Part shown: positions 35,770-45,749 of the stretch, piece after piece
Layout: the number at the start of each line of letters is the position of its first letter
Position numbering within the stretch: the first letter of the stretch is position 1
From: Pelagovum pacificum
GTDB lineage: Bacteria; Pseudomonadota; Alphaproteobacteria; Rhodobacterales; Rhodobacteraceae
DNA: 64,000 nt
Assembly (NCBI RefSeq): GCF_016134045.1
Contig: NZ_CP065915.1
Coordinates: forward strand, 1,922,001 to 1,986,000
Reading direction: 5' to 3'
The notes under the pieces: model-generated
What the model saw: only the letters and a program-made list of their open reading frames with translations
Database searches by the model: none
Told to the model about the DNA's origin: nothing
Program-made: the position numbers and the translations under genes

Positions 35770-36891
35770 TCAGCCTGCCGTCGAGGCCCTTGAAGCCGTC
35801 GCCGGGCGCCCCATCGAGCCGCCGCCGACGGCTGCCGCGACGCCGGTGGTGCCCGGCGCGCTGGTCGGTAGACCGCGCGCCACACGCACAGCGAGGAAGG
35901 CGAAGGCCTGCGCCTCCATCATGTCGCCATCAAGCCCGACCGCTTCCACCGGCTCCACCGGGCAATCCGCCCCGGCGGCGATCATCCGCATCAGGGTCGC
36001 GTTGTGCCGCCCGCCGCCGGTGACGAGAAGACGCTCGGGCGGGGACGGGCAATGGTCGAGCCCGGTCACCACCCCCGCCGCGGCGCAACCTGCCAGCGTG
36101 GCGAGCGCGTCGGCATCCGACAGGTCCGCGACGGCCTCCGTCAGCCAGTCGAAATCGTTCCGGTCGAGCGACTTCGGCGGCATCCGGTAGAAGAACGCCT
36201 GTGACGTGAACCGGTCGAGCACGGCTTCATCGACGGTGCCGCGCCGCGCGAGTGCGCCGCCCTCGTCCCGGTCCCGGCCGAGCCTCGCCGCGCAGAAATC
36301 GTCCATCGGCGCGTTCGCGGGGCCGGTGTCAAAGGCGAGCAGCGCGCCGTCGGCGTCCGGCTTCGGCTTCGTCGGGTCGATCCATGTCAGGTTGCCGACG
36401 CCGCCGAGATTGAGGAACGCGACCGGCTCCGTCGCACCGATGTGGCGGGCGAGCGCGAAGTGATAGAAGGGGGCCAACGGCGCCCCCTGCCCGCCTAGCC
36501 TCACGTCGGCGGAGCGGAAATCCCAGACCACCGGCAGGCCGAGGTAGTCGGCGAGCACCTGTCCGTCGCCCGCCTGGTGCGTGCCGCGCCCGGCGGGATC
36601 ATGGGCCAGCGTCTGGCCGTGGAAGCCGATCAGCTCAGCCTCGATCCCCTCGAGGCAGGCCATGTGCGCCTCTTCCACGATCTCTGCGGCGGCGGCAACG
36701 CCGGGGTCCCCCGGCCAGCGGCCGAGCGCACCCCGCAGGATCATCCGGTCGGTCGGCGAATAAGGACGATAGGCGGTCTCTCCGAACTCGAAAATCTCGT
36801 GTCCGTCGGTGACCAGCACCGCCGCATCAACCCCGTCGAGCGAGGTGCCCGACATCGCCCCGAGCGCCCGCACCGGCCCCGTCTTCAACAT
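35770..36891 (-). CDS. anmK: Anhydro-N-acetylmuramic acid kinase
   Basis: 373 residues. AnmK opens the 1,6-anhydro ring of anhydroMurNAc released during peptidoglycan turnover and phosphorylates it. Motifs: [15 protein letters not shown] at the nucleotide loop, [33 protein letters not shown] split around the metal site, NLGGVGNLT and [14 protein letters not shown]. Full length. Divergent from tyrS (64 bp between starts), a common arrangement in Rhodobacterales. Confidence 0.95.
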   Translation of the reverse strand: MLKTGPVRALGAMSGTSLDGVDAAVLVTDGHEIFEFGETAYRPYSPTDRMILRGALGRWPGDPGVAAAAEIVEEAHMACLEGIEAELIGFHGQTLAHDPAGRGTHQAGDGQVLADYLGLPVVWDFRSADVRLGGQGAPLAPFYHFALARHIGATEPVAFLNLGGVGNLTWIDPTKPKPDADGALLAFDTGPANAPMDDFCAARLGRDRDEGGALARRGTVDEAVLDRFTSQAFFYRMPPKSLDRNDFDWLTEAVADLSDADALATLAGCAAAGVVTGLDHCPSPPERLLVTGGGRHNATLMRMIAAGADCPVEPVEAVGLDGDMMEAQAFAFLAVRVARGLPTSAPGTTGVAAAVGGGSMGRPATASRASTAG

Positions 36892-36955
36892 CCGCTTTTC
36901 CTCTGCCCTGCCTCGCCCTATAGAGTGCCGCGCACGCGAGACGGGAACAAGAGCG

Positions 36956-38200
36956 ATGACCTACCATCCGAAGTCCGACTTCATGGCGACGATCATGGAG
37001 CGCGGCTTTCTTCAGGACTGCACCGACTACCAGGGCCTCGACGAGGCTTTGTCGAAGGGGAGCGTCACCGCCTACATCGGCTATGACGCGACGGCGAAGT
37101 CGCTGCATGTCGGTCACCTGCTGAATGTCATGCTGCTGCGCTGGTTCCAGAAATGCGGCCACCAGCCGATCACGCTGATGGGCGGCGGCACGACGAAGGT
37201 GGGCGACCCCTCCTTCCGCGCCGACGAACGCCCGCTGCTGACCCCTGACCAGATCGACGACAACATCGCCGCCATGAAGGGCGTGCTGTCGAGCTACCTC
37301 GAGTACGGCGAGGGCAAGGCGCTGATGCTGAACAACGCCGAGTGGCTCGACGGTCTGAACTACCTCGAATTCCTGCGCGACATCGGCCGGCACTTCTCGG
37401 TGAACCGGATGCTGTCGTTTGAATCGGTGAAGTCACGGCTCGACCGGGAGCAGTCGCTGAGCTTCCTCGAGTTCAACTACATGATCCTGCAGGCCTACGA
37501 CTTCCTCGAGCTGAACCGCCGCTATGGCTGCCTGCTGCAGATGGGCGGGTCGGACCAGTGGGGGAACATCGTCAACGGGATCGACCTGACCCGCCGGGTG
37601 CTGGATGCCGAGATCTACGGCCTGACGACGCCGCTGCTGACCACGTCCGACGGGCGCAAGATGGGCAAGAGCCAGGGCGGCGCGATCTGGCTGAACGGCG
37701 ACATGCTGTCGCCTTACGAGTTCTGGCAGTTCTGGCGGAACACGACGGACGCCGACACGGGCCGGTTCCTCAAGCTCTACACCGAGCTGCCGGTCGAGGA
37801 ATGCGACCGGCTCGGCGCGCTGGCTGGCTCGGAGATCAACGAGGCGAAGATCATCCTCGCCAACGAGGTCACGACGCTGCTGCACGGGGCCGACGCGGCT
37901 GCCGCCGCCGAGGCGACCGCCCGCGAGGTCTTCGAGAAGGGCGGCGTCGGGGACGATCTGCCGACCCTGACCCTGTCGGCGGCCGATGTCGGCGACGGTA
38001 TCTCGATCGTGCAACTGATCGTGCGCTCCGGTCTCGCCGGCTCCGGCAAGGAAGCCAAACGGCTGATCGCGGACAACGGCGCACGGATCGACGATGAACC
38101 GCTCACCGACGCCGGCCTGATGATCGACGCGGCCGCGTTGTCGGCGCCGATCAAGCTGTCGGCGGGCAAGAAGCGTCACGCGCTGGTGCAACTCGGCTGA
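36956..38200 (+). CDS. tyrS: Tyrosyl-tRNA synthetase
   Basis: 414 residues from ATG 36956. Class I synthetase: the HIGH motif is HVGH in [15 protein letters not shown], and the KMSKS motif is KMGKS in [12 protein letters not shown]. The C-terminal S4-like domain binds the tRNA ([21 protein letters not shown]). Attaches tyrosine to tRNA-Tyr. Starts divergently from anmK; no leader attenuator recognised. Confidence 0.96.
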   Translation: MTYHPKSDFMATIMERGFLQDCTDYQGLDEALSKGSVTAYIGYDATAKSLHVGHLLNVMLLRWFQKCGHQPITLMGGGTTKVGDPSFRADERPLLTPDQIDDNIAAMKGVLSSYLEYGEGKALMLNNAEWLDGLNYLEFLRDIGRHFSVNRMLSFESVKSRLDREQSLSFLEFNYMILQAYDFLELNRRYGCLLQMGGSDQWGNIVNGIDLTRRVLDAEIYGLTTPLLTTSDGRKMGKSQGGAIWLNGDMLSPYEFWQFWRNTTDADTGRFLKLYTELPVEECDRLGALAGSEINEAKIILANEVTTLLHGADAAAAAEATAREVFEKGGVGDDLPTLTLSAADVGDGISIVQLIVRSGLAGSGKEAKRLIADNGARIDDEPLTDAGLMIDAAALSAPIKLSAGKKRHALVQLG

Positions 38201-38360
38201 AGCGGCCGGTCACGCGGATTGCGCGACCTGGCCGACGAGGATCGGCGCCGTATCGGCGGGCATTGCCCGGCTGTGACGTCGGCGGGAGTATTTGTGGCCA
38301 GATGAGAGAGCGGGCTGCGCGCCGAAGGTTGGCCTTGTGCCTGTCGCGGGCGCGTTAACC

Positions 38361-38495
38361 TTAATGGGGTGTGACCAGAGCGGCGATCAGCGCAACTGCC
38401 AGGCCGGTCGGCAAGGCGATCAGCATGGCGATCATCGCGGCCCCGAGTCTTGTAAGACGCACCTGCGGCGCGTGGATGCCAAGGACTGTTTTCAT
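38361..38495 (-). CDS. Small membrane peptide, 44 residues
   Basis: A short frame that lies in the otherwise empty 343-bp gap after tyrS. The ATG at 38495 is preceded by GGTGGGAG at an ideal 0-8 nt distance upstream region. The product has a basic start (MKTVLGIHAPQVRLTRLG) and one hydrophobic helix of about 25 residues (AMIAMLIALPTGLAVALIAAL) written here in parts: AMIAMLIALP then TGLAVALIAALVTPH. A single-pass inner-membrane peptide of unknown function. The ribosome site and helix are seen; expression is inference. Confidence 0.5.
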   Translation of the reverse strand: MKTVLGIHAPQVRLTRLGAAMIAMLIALPTGLAVALIAALVTPH

Positions 38496-38543
38496 CTCCC
38501 ACCATTAACGCCGTGTTAGGTTTACGCGGGCTTAACGGTGGGG

Positions 38544-39323
38544 ATGGCAGCGCTGCAGCAACATCCCCTGTTCGCGGGCGCGGTCCGGCGGCTCGGTGGC
38601 GATGCGGAGATCGAGGACGGTGTCCTCGTGCTTCGGCGCAGGATTTGCGGCGTGCCGGTGTCGCTGACCACGCGCCACGCCGGACCGCCGCCGCCGGTCC
38701 TGCTGGTGAACGCGGAGAGGCCCGACGACGCGGTATCGCTTGCCGGGGCGGGATACGCGCAGATCATGACGCCAGCATATGTCGCGGAGCTGGACCTGTC
38801 GCGACCCTTGAGCACGATCCGCGCCGGCCTCAACGCCAAGTGGCGCAACCGGCTGGTCGTCGCGGAGCGGGCGGGGACGGCGCCGACGCTCCGCGCCTTC
38901 GACGACAGAGACATGACCCTGCTTCATGCCGAAGCGCGGCAGCGCCGGGCGAGAGGCTACCGCGCCCTGCCCTCTGCGCTGATCCCGGCGCTTGCGGCCG
39001 AGGATCGTGACGCGGTCCTGTCCGTCAGGGCGGCCGGCGCGGGGATGATCTTCGTCCGGCACGGCGATACGGCGACCTATCTCCTCGGCCTCGCCTGTCC
39101 GGAGGCGCGCGCCAGCGAAGCGCACCGTTTGATGCTCTGGTCCGCCATCGGTCACCTGAAGGCGCTGGGCGTGACGACACTGGACCTCGGCACGGTCGAT
39201 ACCGAGACGTCGCCGGGGCTCGCGCGGTTCAAGATCGGCACTGGGGCAACAATCCGGCTGCTGGGCGGCACCTGGCTGCGACTGCCGCGTTGGCGGCGCG
39301 CCGGTGGGCGTGCTAGCGCTTGA
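38544..39323 (+). CDS. GNAT-fold acyltransferase-like protein
   Basis: 259 residues from ATG 38544 (GGTGGGG upstream; GTG two codons earlier is possible). No signal peptide. The central part LNAKWRNRLVVAERAG and the C-terminal part EAHRLMLWSAIGHLKALGVTTLDLGTVDTE with GLARFKIGTGA resemble FemAB/GNAT-type acyltransferases that use a bound acyl donor; the Lys-Trp-Arg-Asn-like segment is typical of that fold. Substrate unknown. It is 24 bp before the antiporter gene, so probably in one transcript. Confidence 0.6.
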   Translation: MAALQQHPLFAGAVRRLGGDAEIEDGVLVLRRRICGVPVSLTTRHAGPPPPVLLVNAERPDDAVSLAGAGYAQIMTPAYVAELDLSRPLSTIRAGLNAKWRNRLVVAERAGTAPTLRAFDDRDMTLLHAEARQRRARGYRALPSALIPALAAEDRDAVLSVRAAGAGMIFVRHGDTATYLLGLACPEARASEAHRLMLWSAIGHLKALGVTTLDLGTVDTETSPGLARFKIGTGATIRLLGGTWLRLPRWRRAGGRASA

Positions 39324-39347
39324 TACCGCCATATCAGACGGACGCCG

Positions 39348-40601
39348 ATGACCCTGCTTCAGATCGCCTCGCTTCTTATCGTCCTCGCCGCGGTCTTCGG
39401 GACGATCAACTACTTCTTCCTGCGCCTTCCTTCGGCCATCGGCATCCTCGTCGTCGCGCTGTTCGCGTCGCTTACCGTGCTGGTGTCGGACGCCATTATC
39501 CCTTCGCTGACGGTAGCGGAGACGATCCGGGCGGAGGTACTGGACATCGAGTTCTCGGACGCGCTGCTCGAGGGGATGCTCGGCTTCCTGCTGTTCGCCG
39601 GGGCACTGCACGTGAAGCTCGAGAACCTGAAGGCGGAGTGGGTGCCGGTCGTGCTGATGGCGACCATCGGGATCGCGCTCTCGACTGCGATCGTCGGCTT
39701 CGGTTTCTCCTGGATCACGGGGATGCCGCTCCTCGTCGCGCTGGTCTTCGGGGCGTTGATCTCGCCCACCGATCCGGTTGCCGTCCTCGGCGTGCTGCGG
39801 CAGGCGGAGCTTCAGAAGTCGCTCGAGACCAAGATCGCCGGCGAGAGCCTGTTCAACGATGGCGTCGGCTACGTCGTCTTCCTGATCCTCGTCGGGCTTG
39901 CCTTCCCGTCGGCCGGCCATCATGCCGAGGGCGACGTCGTGACCGGTGCCGCGCTGCTTTTCCTGCAGGAGGCGTTCGGTGGCGCGCTGCTCGGCCTCGT
40001 GCTGGGCTGGCTGACTTTCCGGGTGATGCGGCGGATCGACGATTACGCGCTCGAGGTGCTCATCACGCTCGCGCTTGCCTTCGGCGGCTACGAACTTGCC
40101 GTCGCGCTGCATGTCTCCGCGCCGATCATGGCGGTCTGCGCGGGCCTGCTGATCGGCGAGGTCGGCACCAAGTATGGCATGTCGGAGACGACGCGCCGCT
40201 ACGTCGACCATTTCTGGACGCTGATCGACGAAGTGCTGAACGCGGTGCTGTTCCTGATGATCGGGTTCGAGGTCTTCGCCATCGCCTTCGACCGCAGCTT
40301 CCTGATCGCGGGCGGCCTCGCCATCCTGTTGCACCTCGTCGGGCGCTTCTCGGCCGTGTTCGTCCCCGTGATGCTGCTGCGGCCGTTCCGGTCCTTCTCC
40401 GACGGAGTCGTGCGGATCATGACGTGGGGCGGGCTGAAGGGCGGGATCTCCGTCGCGCTCGCCCTGTCGCTGCCCGACAGCGAGTGGAAGCCGGTGATCC
40501 TGACCGCGACCTACGTGGTCGTCGTCTTCTCCATCATCGTGCAGGGGCTCACCGTGGCGAAACTCGCCACGCGGGTCGGCCGGGAGCCGGAGCTCTACTG
40601 A
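39348..40601 (+). CDS. Cation:proton antiporter, NhaP/CPA1 type
   Basis: 417 residues with about 12 membrane segments. CPA1 core features: FLLFAGALHVKLENLK, GALISPTDPVAVLGVLR with the conserved Asp, GESLFNDGVGYVVF with the ND motif, and WGGLKGGISVALALSL late in the chain. Exchanges Na+ (or K+) for H+ to control pH and salt. A long cytoplasmic C-terminal domain is absent. Inner membrane. Confidence 0.9.
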   Translation: MTLLQIASLLIVLAAVFGTINYFFLRLPSAIGILVVALFASLTVLVSDAIIPSLTVAETIRAEVLDIEFSDALLEGMLGFLLFAGALHVKLENLKAEWVPVVLMATIGIALSTAIVGFGFSWITGMPLLVALVFGALISPTDPVAVLGVLRQAELQKSLETKIAGESLFNDGVGYVVFLILVGLAFPSAGHHAEGDVVTGAALLFLQEAFGGALLGLVLGWLTFRVMRRIDDYALEVLITLALAFGGYELAVALHVSAPIMAVCAGLLIGEVGTKYGMSETTRRYVDHFWTLIDEVLNAVLFLMIGFEVFAIAFDRSFLIAGGLAILLHLVGRFSAVFVPVMLLRPFRSFSDGVVRIMTWGGLKGGISVALALSLPDSEWKPVILTATYVVVVFSIIVQGLTVAKLATRVGREPELY

Positions 40602-40701
40602 TCGTGCGGACAACACCCCTGCCCCGTCTTTCCCTCGACACGCCGCTCTTCTGGCGTCGCCACAGGCGCCCGGACGAACGGACCAGCCGGAAGCCACGCC
40701 G

Positions 40702-41526
40702 ATGACCAGATACCTCACTTACGACGTGTTCACTGCCGAGGCCTTCGGAGGCAATCCGCTGGCCGTCGTCCTGGAGGCCGAGGGGCTGTCGACCGAGGCG
40801 ATGCAGCGGATCGCGCGGGAGTTCAATTATTCCGAGACGACGTTCGTGCTGCCGGCGGAGGATCCGTCCCATACCGCGAAGGTCCGGATCTTTACGCCCA
40901 CGATGGAAGTGCCGTTTGCCGGGCACCCGACCATCGGCACGGCGATCGCGCTCGCCGACGACGGGCACGCTGGCGACATGGTGTTCGAACTCGGCATCGG
41001 CCCCATCCCCGTGACCGTGTCCGACGGGCACGCGGTCTTCGAAACCCGCGTCCCGCTCCGCGTCATCGCGCACCCGACGCCGGACGAGATCGCGGCCTGT
41101 CTCGGCCTGCCGGTCGACAGGATCGCCGGCCAGCCGGTCATGGGCGGTGTCGGGCTCGACTTCGTGATGGTGGCGCTGACCGACCGGGCGGCGCTGGCCG
41201 CCATAGATACTGACATCGCCGCGTTCCGGCGCGGGGCGGCGGCTTATCCCGGTGCGCTCGACTTCGCGCTCGCGGCCTATGTGCGGAGCGGTGGCACCGT
41301 CGACGTGCGCATGTTCGCACCGCTCGACAACATTCCCGAGGATCCGGCGACCGGCTCGGCGGCCGCCGCACTTGGCGCGCTGTTCGGTCCGGGCGACTAT
41401 GAGATGAGGCAGGGCGAGGACATGGGGCGGCCCTCGGCGATAACCGTTTCCGTGGCCGATGACGGCGCGATCCGGGTCGGCGGGCGTGCCGTCCGGATCA
41501 TGGAGGGCACGCTTCTGCGGACTTGA
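40702..41526 (+). CDS. PhzF family epimerase/isomerase
   Basis: 274 residues, two-lobed diaminopimelate-epimerase-like fold. PhzF features are seen: the N-terminal [16 protein letters not shown], the catalytic Glu in [22 protein letters not shown], and [14 protein letters not shown] near the end. PhzF proteins isomerise or epimerise small metabolites; only a few take part in phenazine synthesis, and no phenazine genes are near. True substrate unknown. 67 bp before purL start. Confidence 0.88.
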   Translation: MTRYLTYDVFTAEAFGGNPLAVVLEAEGLSTEAMQRIAREFNYSETTFVLPAEDPSHTAKVRIFTPTMEVPFAGHPTIGTAIALADDGHAGDMVFELGIGPIPVTVSDGHAVFETRVPLRVIAHPTPDEIAACLGLPVDRIAGQPVMGGVGLDFVMVALTDRAALAAIDTDIAAFRRGAAAYPGALDFALAAYVRSGGTVDVRMFAPLDNIPEDPATGSAAAALGALFGPGDYEMRQGEDMGRPSAITVSVADDGAIRVGGRAVRIMEGTLLRT

Positions 41527-41593
41527 GAGGGCAGCCGCTTCCCCCCGACCCGGTCCTGCGCTAGAGAGGCGCCGATCCGAAGGGGGACCGTCG

Positions 41594-43753
41594 ATGCAAG
41601 AGCCTGCCATCACCGAAGAGCTGATCGCCGCGCACGGCATAAAGCCCGATGAATATTCGGAGATCCTGCGCATCCTCGACCGGGAACCGACGTTCACGGA
41701 GCTCGGCATCTTCTCGGCGATGTGGAACGAGCATTGCTCCTACAAGTCCTCCAAGAAATGGCTGCGCACCCTGCCGACCAGTGGCCCGCAGGTGATCTGC
41801 GGCCCCGGTGAGAACGCGGGCGTCGTCGACATCGGTGACGGGCAGGCCGTGGTCTTCAAGATGGAGAGTCACAACCACCCCTCCTACATCGAACCCTACC
41901 AGGGCGCGGCGACGGGTGTGGGCGGCATCCTGCGGGACGTCTTCACCATGGGCGCCCGGCCGATCGCGGCGATGAACGCGCTGTCCTTCGGGGAGCCCGG
42001 CCATCCCAAGACCCGGCAACTGGTGCATGGGGTCGTGGAAGGTGTCGGCGGCTACGGCAATTGCTTCGGCGTGCCGACCATCGGGGGCGAAGTGCGCTTT
42101 CACGCCGCCTACAACGGCAACTGCCTGGTGAACGCCTTCGCGGCTGGCCTGGCCGACGCGGACGCGATTTTCTACTCCGCCGCCTCCGGCGTCGGGATGC
42201 CGGTGGTTTACCTCGGCGCCAAGACCGGCCGGGACGGTGTCGGCGGCGCGACGATGGCCTCCGCAGAGTTCGACGACACGATCGAGGACAAGCGCCCCAC
42301 CGTGCAGGTCGGCGACCCCTTCACCGAGAAGCGCCTGATGGAGGCCTGCCTCGAGCTGATGCAGACCGGGGCCGTGATCTCGATCCAGGACATGGGGGCC
42401 GCGGGCCTCACCTGCTCGGCGGTCGAGATGGGCGACAAGGGCAACCTCGGCGTGCGGCTGGACCTCGAGCGGGTGCCGGTGCGCGAAGAGAACATGACCG
42501 CCTACGAGATGATGCTGTCGGAAAGCCAGGAGCGGATGCTCATGGTGCTGCGCCCCGAGAAGGAGGCCGAGGCCAAGGCGGTGTTCGACAAGTGGGACCT
42601 CGACTTCGCCATCGTCGGCGAGACGATCGCGGAAGACCGCTTCCTGATCGTGCACAATGGCGAAGTGAAGGCCGACATGCCGCTCAAGGCGTTGTCGGGC
42701 AACGCGCCGGAATACGACCGCCCGTGGGTCGCCACCCCGGCGGCCGAACAACTGGCCGACGTGCCGGGCATCGACCCGGTCGACGGGCTGAAGGCGCTGC
42801 TCGCCTCGCCCAACTACACCGCGAAATCATGGGTCTACGAGCAGTACGATCACATGGTCATGGCCGACACGGTGCGTGCGCCCGGTCTCGGCGCGGGGAT
42901 CGTGCGAGTGCATGGCACGACCAAGGCGCTCGCCTTCACCAGCGACGTCACGCCCCGCTACGTCAAGGCGAACCCGGTCGAGGGCGGCAAGCAGGCCGTG
43001 GCCGAAGCCTTCCGCAACCTCGTTTCGGTCGGGGCGCGGCCCTTGGCCTCTACCGACAACCTGAATTTCGGCAACCCCGAGAAGCCCGAGATCATGGGCC
43101 AGTTCGTCGGAGCGATCGAAGGGATCGGCGCGGCGTGCGAGGCGCTCGATATGCCGATCGTCTCCGGGAACGTCAGCCTCTACAACGAGACGGACGGCGT
43201 CGGCATCCTGCCCACGCCGACCATCGGCGGCGTCGGCCTGATCGACGACCTTGACGCGGCGATCACCGGAACTGCGCGCGACGGGCATGTGCTGCTGATG
43301 CTTGGCGAGACGACCGGCCACCTCGGCCAGTCCGCGCTGCTGGCCGAAGTCTTCGGCCGCGAAGACGGTGACGCGCCGACCGTCGACCTCGACCTCGAGC
43401 GGCGGAACGGCGAGTTCATCCTCGCCAACCGCGACTCGATCCGGGCCTGCACGGACATTGCCGACGGCGGCCTTGCGCTCGCCGCGTTCGAAATGGCCGA
43501 AGCCGGACAGGTTGGGCTGTCGCTGGATGTCGCGGACACGCCGACGCTGTTCGGCGAAGACCAGGGCCGCTACCTGATCGCCTGCAATTTCGACGCGGCG
43601 GAAGCGCTGATGCTGGACGCGTCGCGGGCCGGCGTGACCCTGACGTCGGTCGGGCGCTTCACCGGGCAGAACGTGAAGATCGGCCCCTCGTCCGCACCGT
43701 TGGACGAACTGACCGCGCTCTACCGGACGAGTTTCGAGGCGATCTTCGGGTGA
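41594..43753 (+). CDS. purL: Phosphoribosylformylglycinamidine synthase subunit PurL
   Basis: 719 residues, the small-subunit-requiring form of FGAM synthase in purine synthesis, working with PurQ and PurS and ATP. Start ATG 41594 after GGGGG purines. Motifs: [40 protein letters not shown] (cut here as [20 protein letters not shown]), [16 protein letters not shown], and [16 protein letters not shown]. Full length. purQ/purS are not in the window. Followed by bolA and grxD, an order often seen in Rhodobacterales. Confidence 0.96.
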   Translation: MQEPAITEELIAAHGIKPDEYSEILRILDREPTFTELGIFSAMWNEHCSYKSSKKWLRTLPTSGPQVICGPGENAGVVDIGDGQAVVFKMESHNHPSYIEPYQGAATGVGGILRDVFTMGARPIAAMNALSFGEPGHPKTRQLVHGVVEGVGGYGNCFGVPTIGGEVRFHAAYNGNCLVNAFAAGLADADAIFYSAASGVGMPVVYLGAKTGRDGVGGATMASAEFDDTIEDKRPTVQVGDPFTEKRLMEACLELMQTGAVISIQDMGAAGLTCSAVEMGDKGNLGVRLDLERVPVREENMTAYEMMLSESQERMLMVLRPEKEAEAKAVFDKWDLDFAIVGETIAEDRFLIVHNGEVKADMPLKALSGNAPEYDRPWVATPAAEQLADVPGIDPVDGLKALLASPNYTAKSWVYEQYDHMVMADTVRAPGLGAGIVRVHGTTKALAFTSDVTPRYVKANPVEGGKQAVAEAFRNLVSVGARPLASTDNLNFGNPEKPEIMGQFVGAIEGIGAACEALDMPIVSGNVSLYNETDGVGILPTPTIGGVGLIDDLDAAITGTARDGHVLLMLGETTGHLGQSALLAEVFGREDGDAPTVDLDLERRNGEFILANRDSIRACTDIADGGLALAAFEMAEAGQVGLSLDVADTPTLFGEDQGRYLIACNFDAAEALMLDASRAGVTLTSVGRFTGQNVKIGPSSAPLDELTALYRTSFEAIFG

Positions 43754-43821
43754 TCACGGGCGCTTTCCCTTGAAGGGTGCGCATCGCCTGAATAGCTTTC
43801 TGACAGAAGAGGACGGTTGCC

Positions 43822-44058
43822 ATGGCCATCACTGCACATGAAATCGAAGACCTGATCCGGGAAGCATTTCCGGACGCCCGCGTCACCGTCGAGGGCGACG
43901 ATGGCGCGCATTTCTCGGCCGAGGTCGTGGACGAGAGCTTTCGCGGCCAGAACCGGGTGCAGCAGCAGCGCGCGGTCTACGCGGCGCTGAAGGGCAAGAT
44001 GGACGGCGCAAACGGCGAACTGCATGCGCTGGCGCTGACCACGAGGGTGCCGGAGTAA
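43822..44058 (+). CDS. BolA-family protein, IbaG/BolA-like
   Basis: 78 residues. The BolA fold with the invariant His in GAHFSAEVVDESFRGQNRVQQQRAVYAALKGKM (short parts: GAHFSAEVV and QNRVQQQRAVYAAL). BolA proteins bind [2Fe-2S] clusters together with CGFS glutaredoxins; the partner grxD follows 454 bp downstream. Starts 69 bp after purL. Iron-sulphur distribution or iron sensing is the expected role. Confidence 0.88.
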   Translation: MAITAHEIEDLIREAFPDARVTVEGDDGAHFSAEVVDESFRGQNRVQQQRAVYAALKGKMDGANGELHALALTTRVPE

Positions 44059-44135
44059 GCGGACCGGCCGACTGGTGTAGTCGGTCGAATGTGGGTTTTC
44101 CTTGACCGCGAGTCCCCGTACTTCTCCTAAACCAC

Positions 44136-44156
44136 CAATTTTTCGCCGAAAAATTG
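44136..44156 (+). repeat. AT-rich 21-bp palindrome, copy 1a
   Basis: Perfect odd palindrome: half-site CAATTTTTCG, one central C, then CGAAAAATTG, followed by ATAC. Identical to copy 1b 172 bp downstream; related copies occur near 54058 and 58604. Stands out sharply from the high-GC surroundings. Confidence 0.85.
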
Positions 44157-44307
44157 ATACCCACGTTAAGGTTAACGCTCGGTGCAACGAGCACAGGGGT
44201 ATGTATGGAATGCTACCCAGGTCGCTACGCAGCGGGCTCGCCGGTCGCCCGCTGGCGAACGTTCTGCGCGATGACTCTATCCCGAAAGTCGGTACTCCCC
44301 GTCACCC

Positions 44308-44328
44308 CAATTTTTCGCCGAAAAATTG
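44308..44328 (+). repeat. AT-rich 21-bp palindrome, copy 1b
   Basis: Same 21 bp as copy 1a (CAATTTTTCG, C, CGAAAAATTG), followed by ATAA. The 150 bp between the two copies show no gene and no further similarity. Confidence 0.85.
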
Positions 44329-44512
44329 ATAACACGCCGGGCCGTTGAGAAATCGTTACCCTGCCCGGCCTGATTGCCGAAAATTCCAGGTACTTATGCT
44401 GCGCCTCGGGCCGCCCGATATCACACCGGCCGCCCCCACTGGATTCCTGCCGCCCACACCTCTATCTGTCGTCGGGACAGATGATCCAATTCCCACCCCA
44501 GGAGGGAGCAGC

Positions 44513-44878
44513 ATGACCACCACCGCCGAAGACCAGATCCGCGACACCGTGACGAGCAACGACGTCGTTCTTTTCATGAAGGGCACGAAGACGATGCCGC
44601 AGTGCGGCTTCTCGAGCCGCGTCGCGGGTGTGCTCAACTACATCGGCGTCGAGTACCAGGATGTGAACGTCCTCGCCGATGACGGTATCCGTCAGGGCAT
44701 CAAGGACTACTCCGACTGGCCGACCATCCCGCAGCTCTACGTTAAGGGTGAGTTCGTCGGCGGTTGCGATATCATCACCGAGATGACGCTGTCGGGCGAA
44801 CTCGACCAGCTGTTCGACACCAAGGGCGTGGCCTACTCCAAGGACGCCGCCGAAAAGATCCGCGAAACCAACGCCTGA
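44513..44878 (+). CDS. grxD: Monothiol glutaredoxin, Grx4/GrxD type
   Basis: 121 residues from ATG 44513, with a perfect GGAGGGAG ribosome site. The CGFS active site is Cys31 in KTMPQCGFSSRV; WPTIPQLYVKGEFVGGCDI carries the cis-Pro and GG-C-D glutathione-binding loop. Binds a [2Fe-2S] cluster with glutathione and works with BolA in iron-sulphur trafficking. Full length. Confidence 0.96.
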   Translation: MTTTAEDQIRDTVTSNDVVLFMKGTKTMPQCGFSSRVAGVLNYIGVEYQDVNVLADDGIRQGIKDYSDWPTIPQLYVKGEFVGGCDIITEMTLSGELDQLFDTKGVAYSKDAAEKIRETNA

Positions 44879-44895
44879 TCCGGGGGCCGGCGGCG

Positions 44896-45594
44896 ATGGA
44901 GACGACGCTCACGATCATCGTGCTGGTCGTTGCCGCGCTCGCCGGTAACCTTCTGATCTTCACCGCGATCCGCAAGGGTGGCCGGCAGCGCGAGGCGCTG
45001 AAGGCCGCCGCGGTGGAGCGGAACTGGACCTACCGCCACACCCCTGCAACCGGTGGAAAGGCCGCCCGGACGGAGATCGGCGACCCCTCCGGCGACTGGC
45101 GCCTGACCATCGTGAGAGGCGCACGGGGCGAACGTGGCTCCGGCGCGCGATACACGACGTTCGAGACCGGCCGGCATGCCTTGCCCGCCGGTCTCGCCGT
45201 TCTTGGGCCAGCGCTGCCGGCTCAAACCGCGCGGATGGCGGAGGGGATGCTTGGCTCTGTCGTGGGCTCCATGCTCGGCAAGTTGCTTATGGGGCTCGGG
45301 ACCGAAGCCGCGTCCGACGTGCCCCGGCTCGAAACGGTGGAGACGCACGGCACCGACAGGGGAACGCTGATGGCGACGCCCGAGGCGACGCAGGCGCTCG
45401 ACCCGCTGATCGGCAATCCGGACCTCCTCGCCGCGCGCGATGGGGTGAACGAGGTTCAGCAGCCGATCGTCCTGCGTGGCACCTTCGGGATGAGCCTGCG
45501 GGTCCGCAAGGCCCTGACGTCGCGCGAGGAGGTCATCGCGCTCGCCACGCTCGGTCAGACGCTGTCCGCCGCACTCGACATCGCCGAAAGTTAG
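44896..45594 (+). CDS. Hypothetical membrane-anchored protein
   Basis: 232 residues starting 17 bp after grxD. One N-terminal membrane segment (METTLTIIVLVVAALAGNLL), the rest soluble, with a mid-protein hydrophobic stretch (GMLGSVVGSMLGKLLMGLG). I do not recognise the family; it looks conserved-style and well codon-biased. Its stop overlaps the convergent ccoS stop by 4 bp. Probably cotranscribed with grxD. Function unknown. Confidence 0.65.
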   Translation: METTLTIIVLVVAALAGNLLIFTAIRKGGRQREALKAAAVERNWTYRHTPATGGKAARTEIGDPSGDWRLTIVRGARGERGSGARYTTFETGRHALPAGLAVLGPALPAQTARMAEGMLGSVVGSMLGKLLMGLGTEAASDVPRLETVETHGTDRGTLMATPEATQALDPLIGNPDLLAARDGVNEVQQPIVLRGTFGMSLRVRKALTSREEVIALATLGQTLSAALDIAES

Positions 45595-45749
45595 CCCTTG
45601 GGCTGGTCGTCGTAATCGTCGCGCAGGATGCGGTGCGCGTCGCCGTCCGGGTCGTCGTACTGCCGGTTGCGCAGCGTCCACCAGAACGCCCCGAGCCCCA
45701 GCAGCCCGAGCCCGAGCGACACCGGGATCAACAGAACAAGCACCTCCAT
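45591..45749 (-). CDS. ccoS: cbb3 oxidase assembly protein CcoS
   Basis: 52 residues, too short for most gene lists. One membrane helix (MEVLVLLIPVSLGLGLLGLG) followed by AFWWTLRNRQYDDPDGDAHRIL, the CcoS signature of aromatic and RxxQYDD. Required for assembly of active cbb3-type cytochrome oxidase. Start ATG overlaps the ccoI stop (TGATG). Last gene of ccoGHIS. Confidence 0.93.
   Translation of the reverse strand: MEVLVLLIPVSLGLGLLGLGAFWWTLRNRQYDDPDGDAHRILRDDYDDQPKG

Larger units (their letters stand above)
44059..44512. other. 454-bp gap between bolA and grxD with two copies of an AT-rich palindrome
   Basis: No convincing gene. It holds a possible bolA terminator hairpin (GGCCGACT at 44066-44073 with AGTCGGTC at 44079-44086, then GGTTTTCC some bases later), two identical AT-rich palindromes and the grxD leader. 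The short frames reading through it start without ribosome sites. Confidence 0.6.

Noticed and set aside
38532-40718. 728-residue minus-strand frame opposite the antiporter
   Set aside because: Composition is Arg/Gln/Asp-rich without domains; the plus strand carries recognisable GNAT-like and antiporter proteins.
44370-44392. GCCGAAAATTCC as a further copy of the AT-rich palindrome
   Set aside because: Only one half-site; the other arm and the following ATA are missing.
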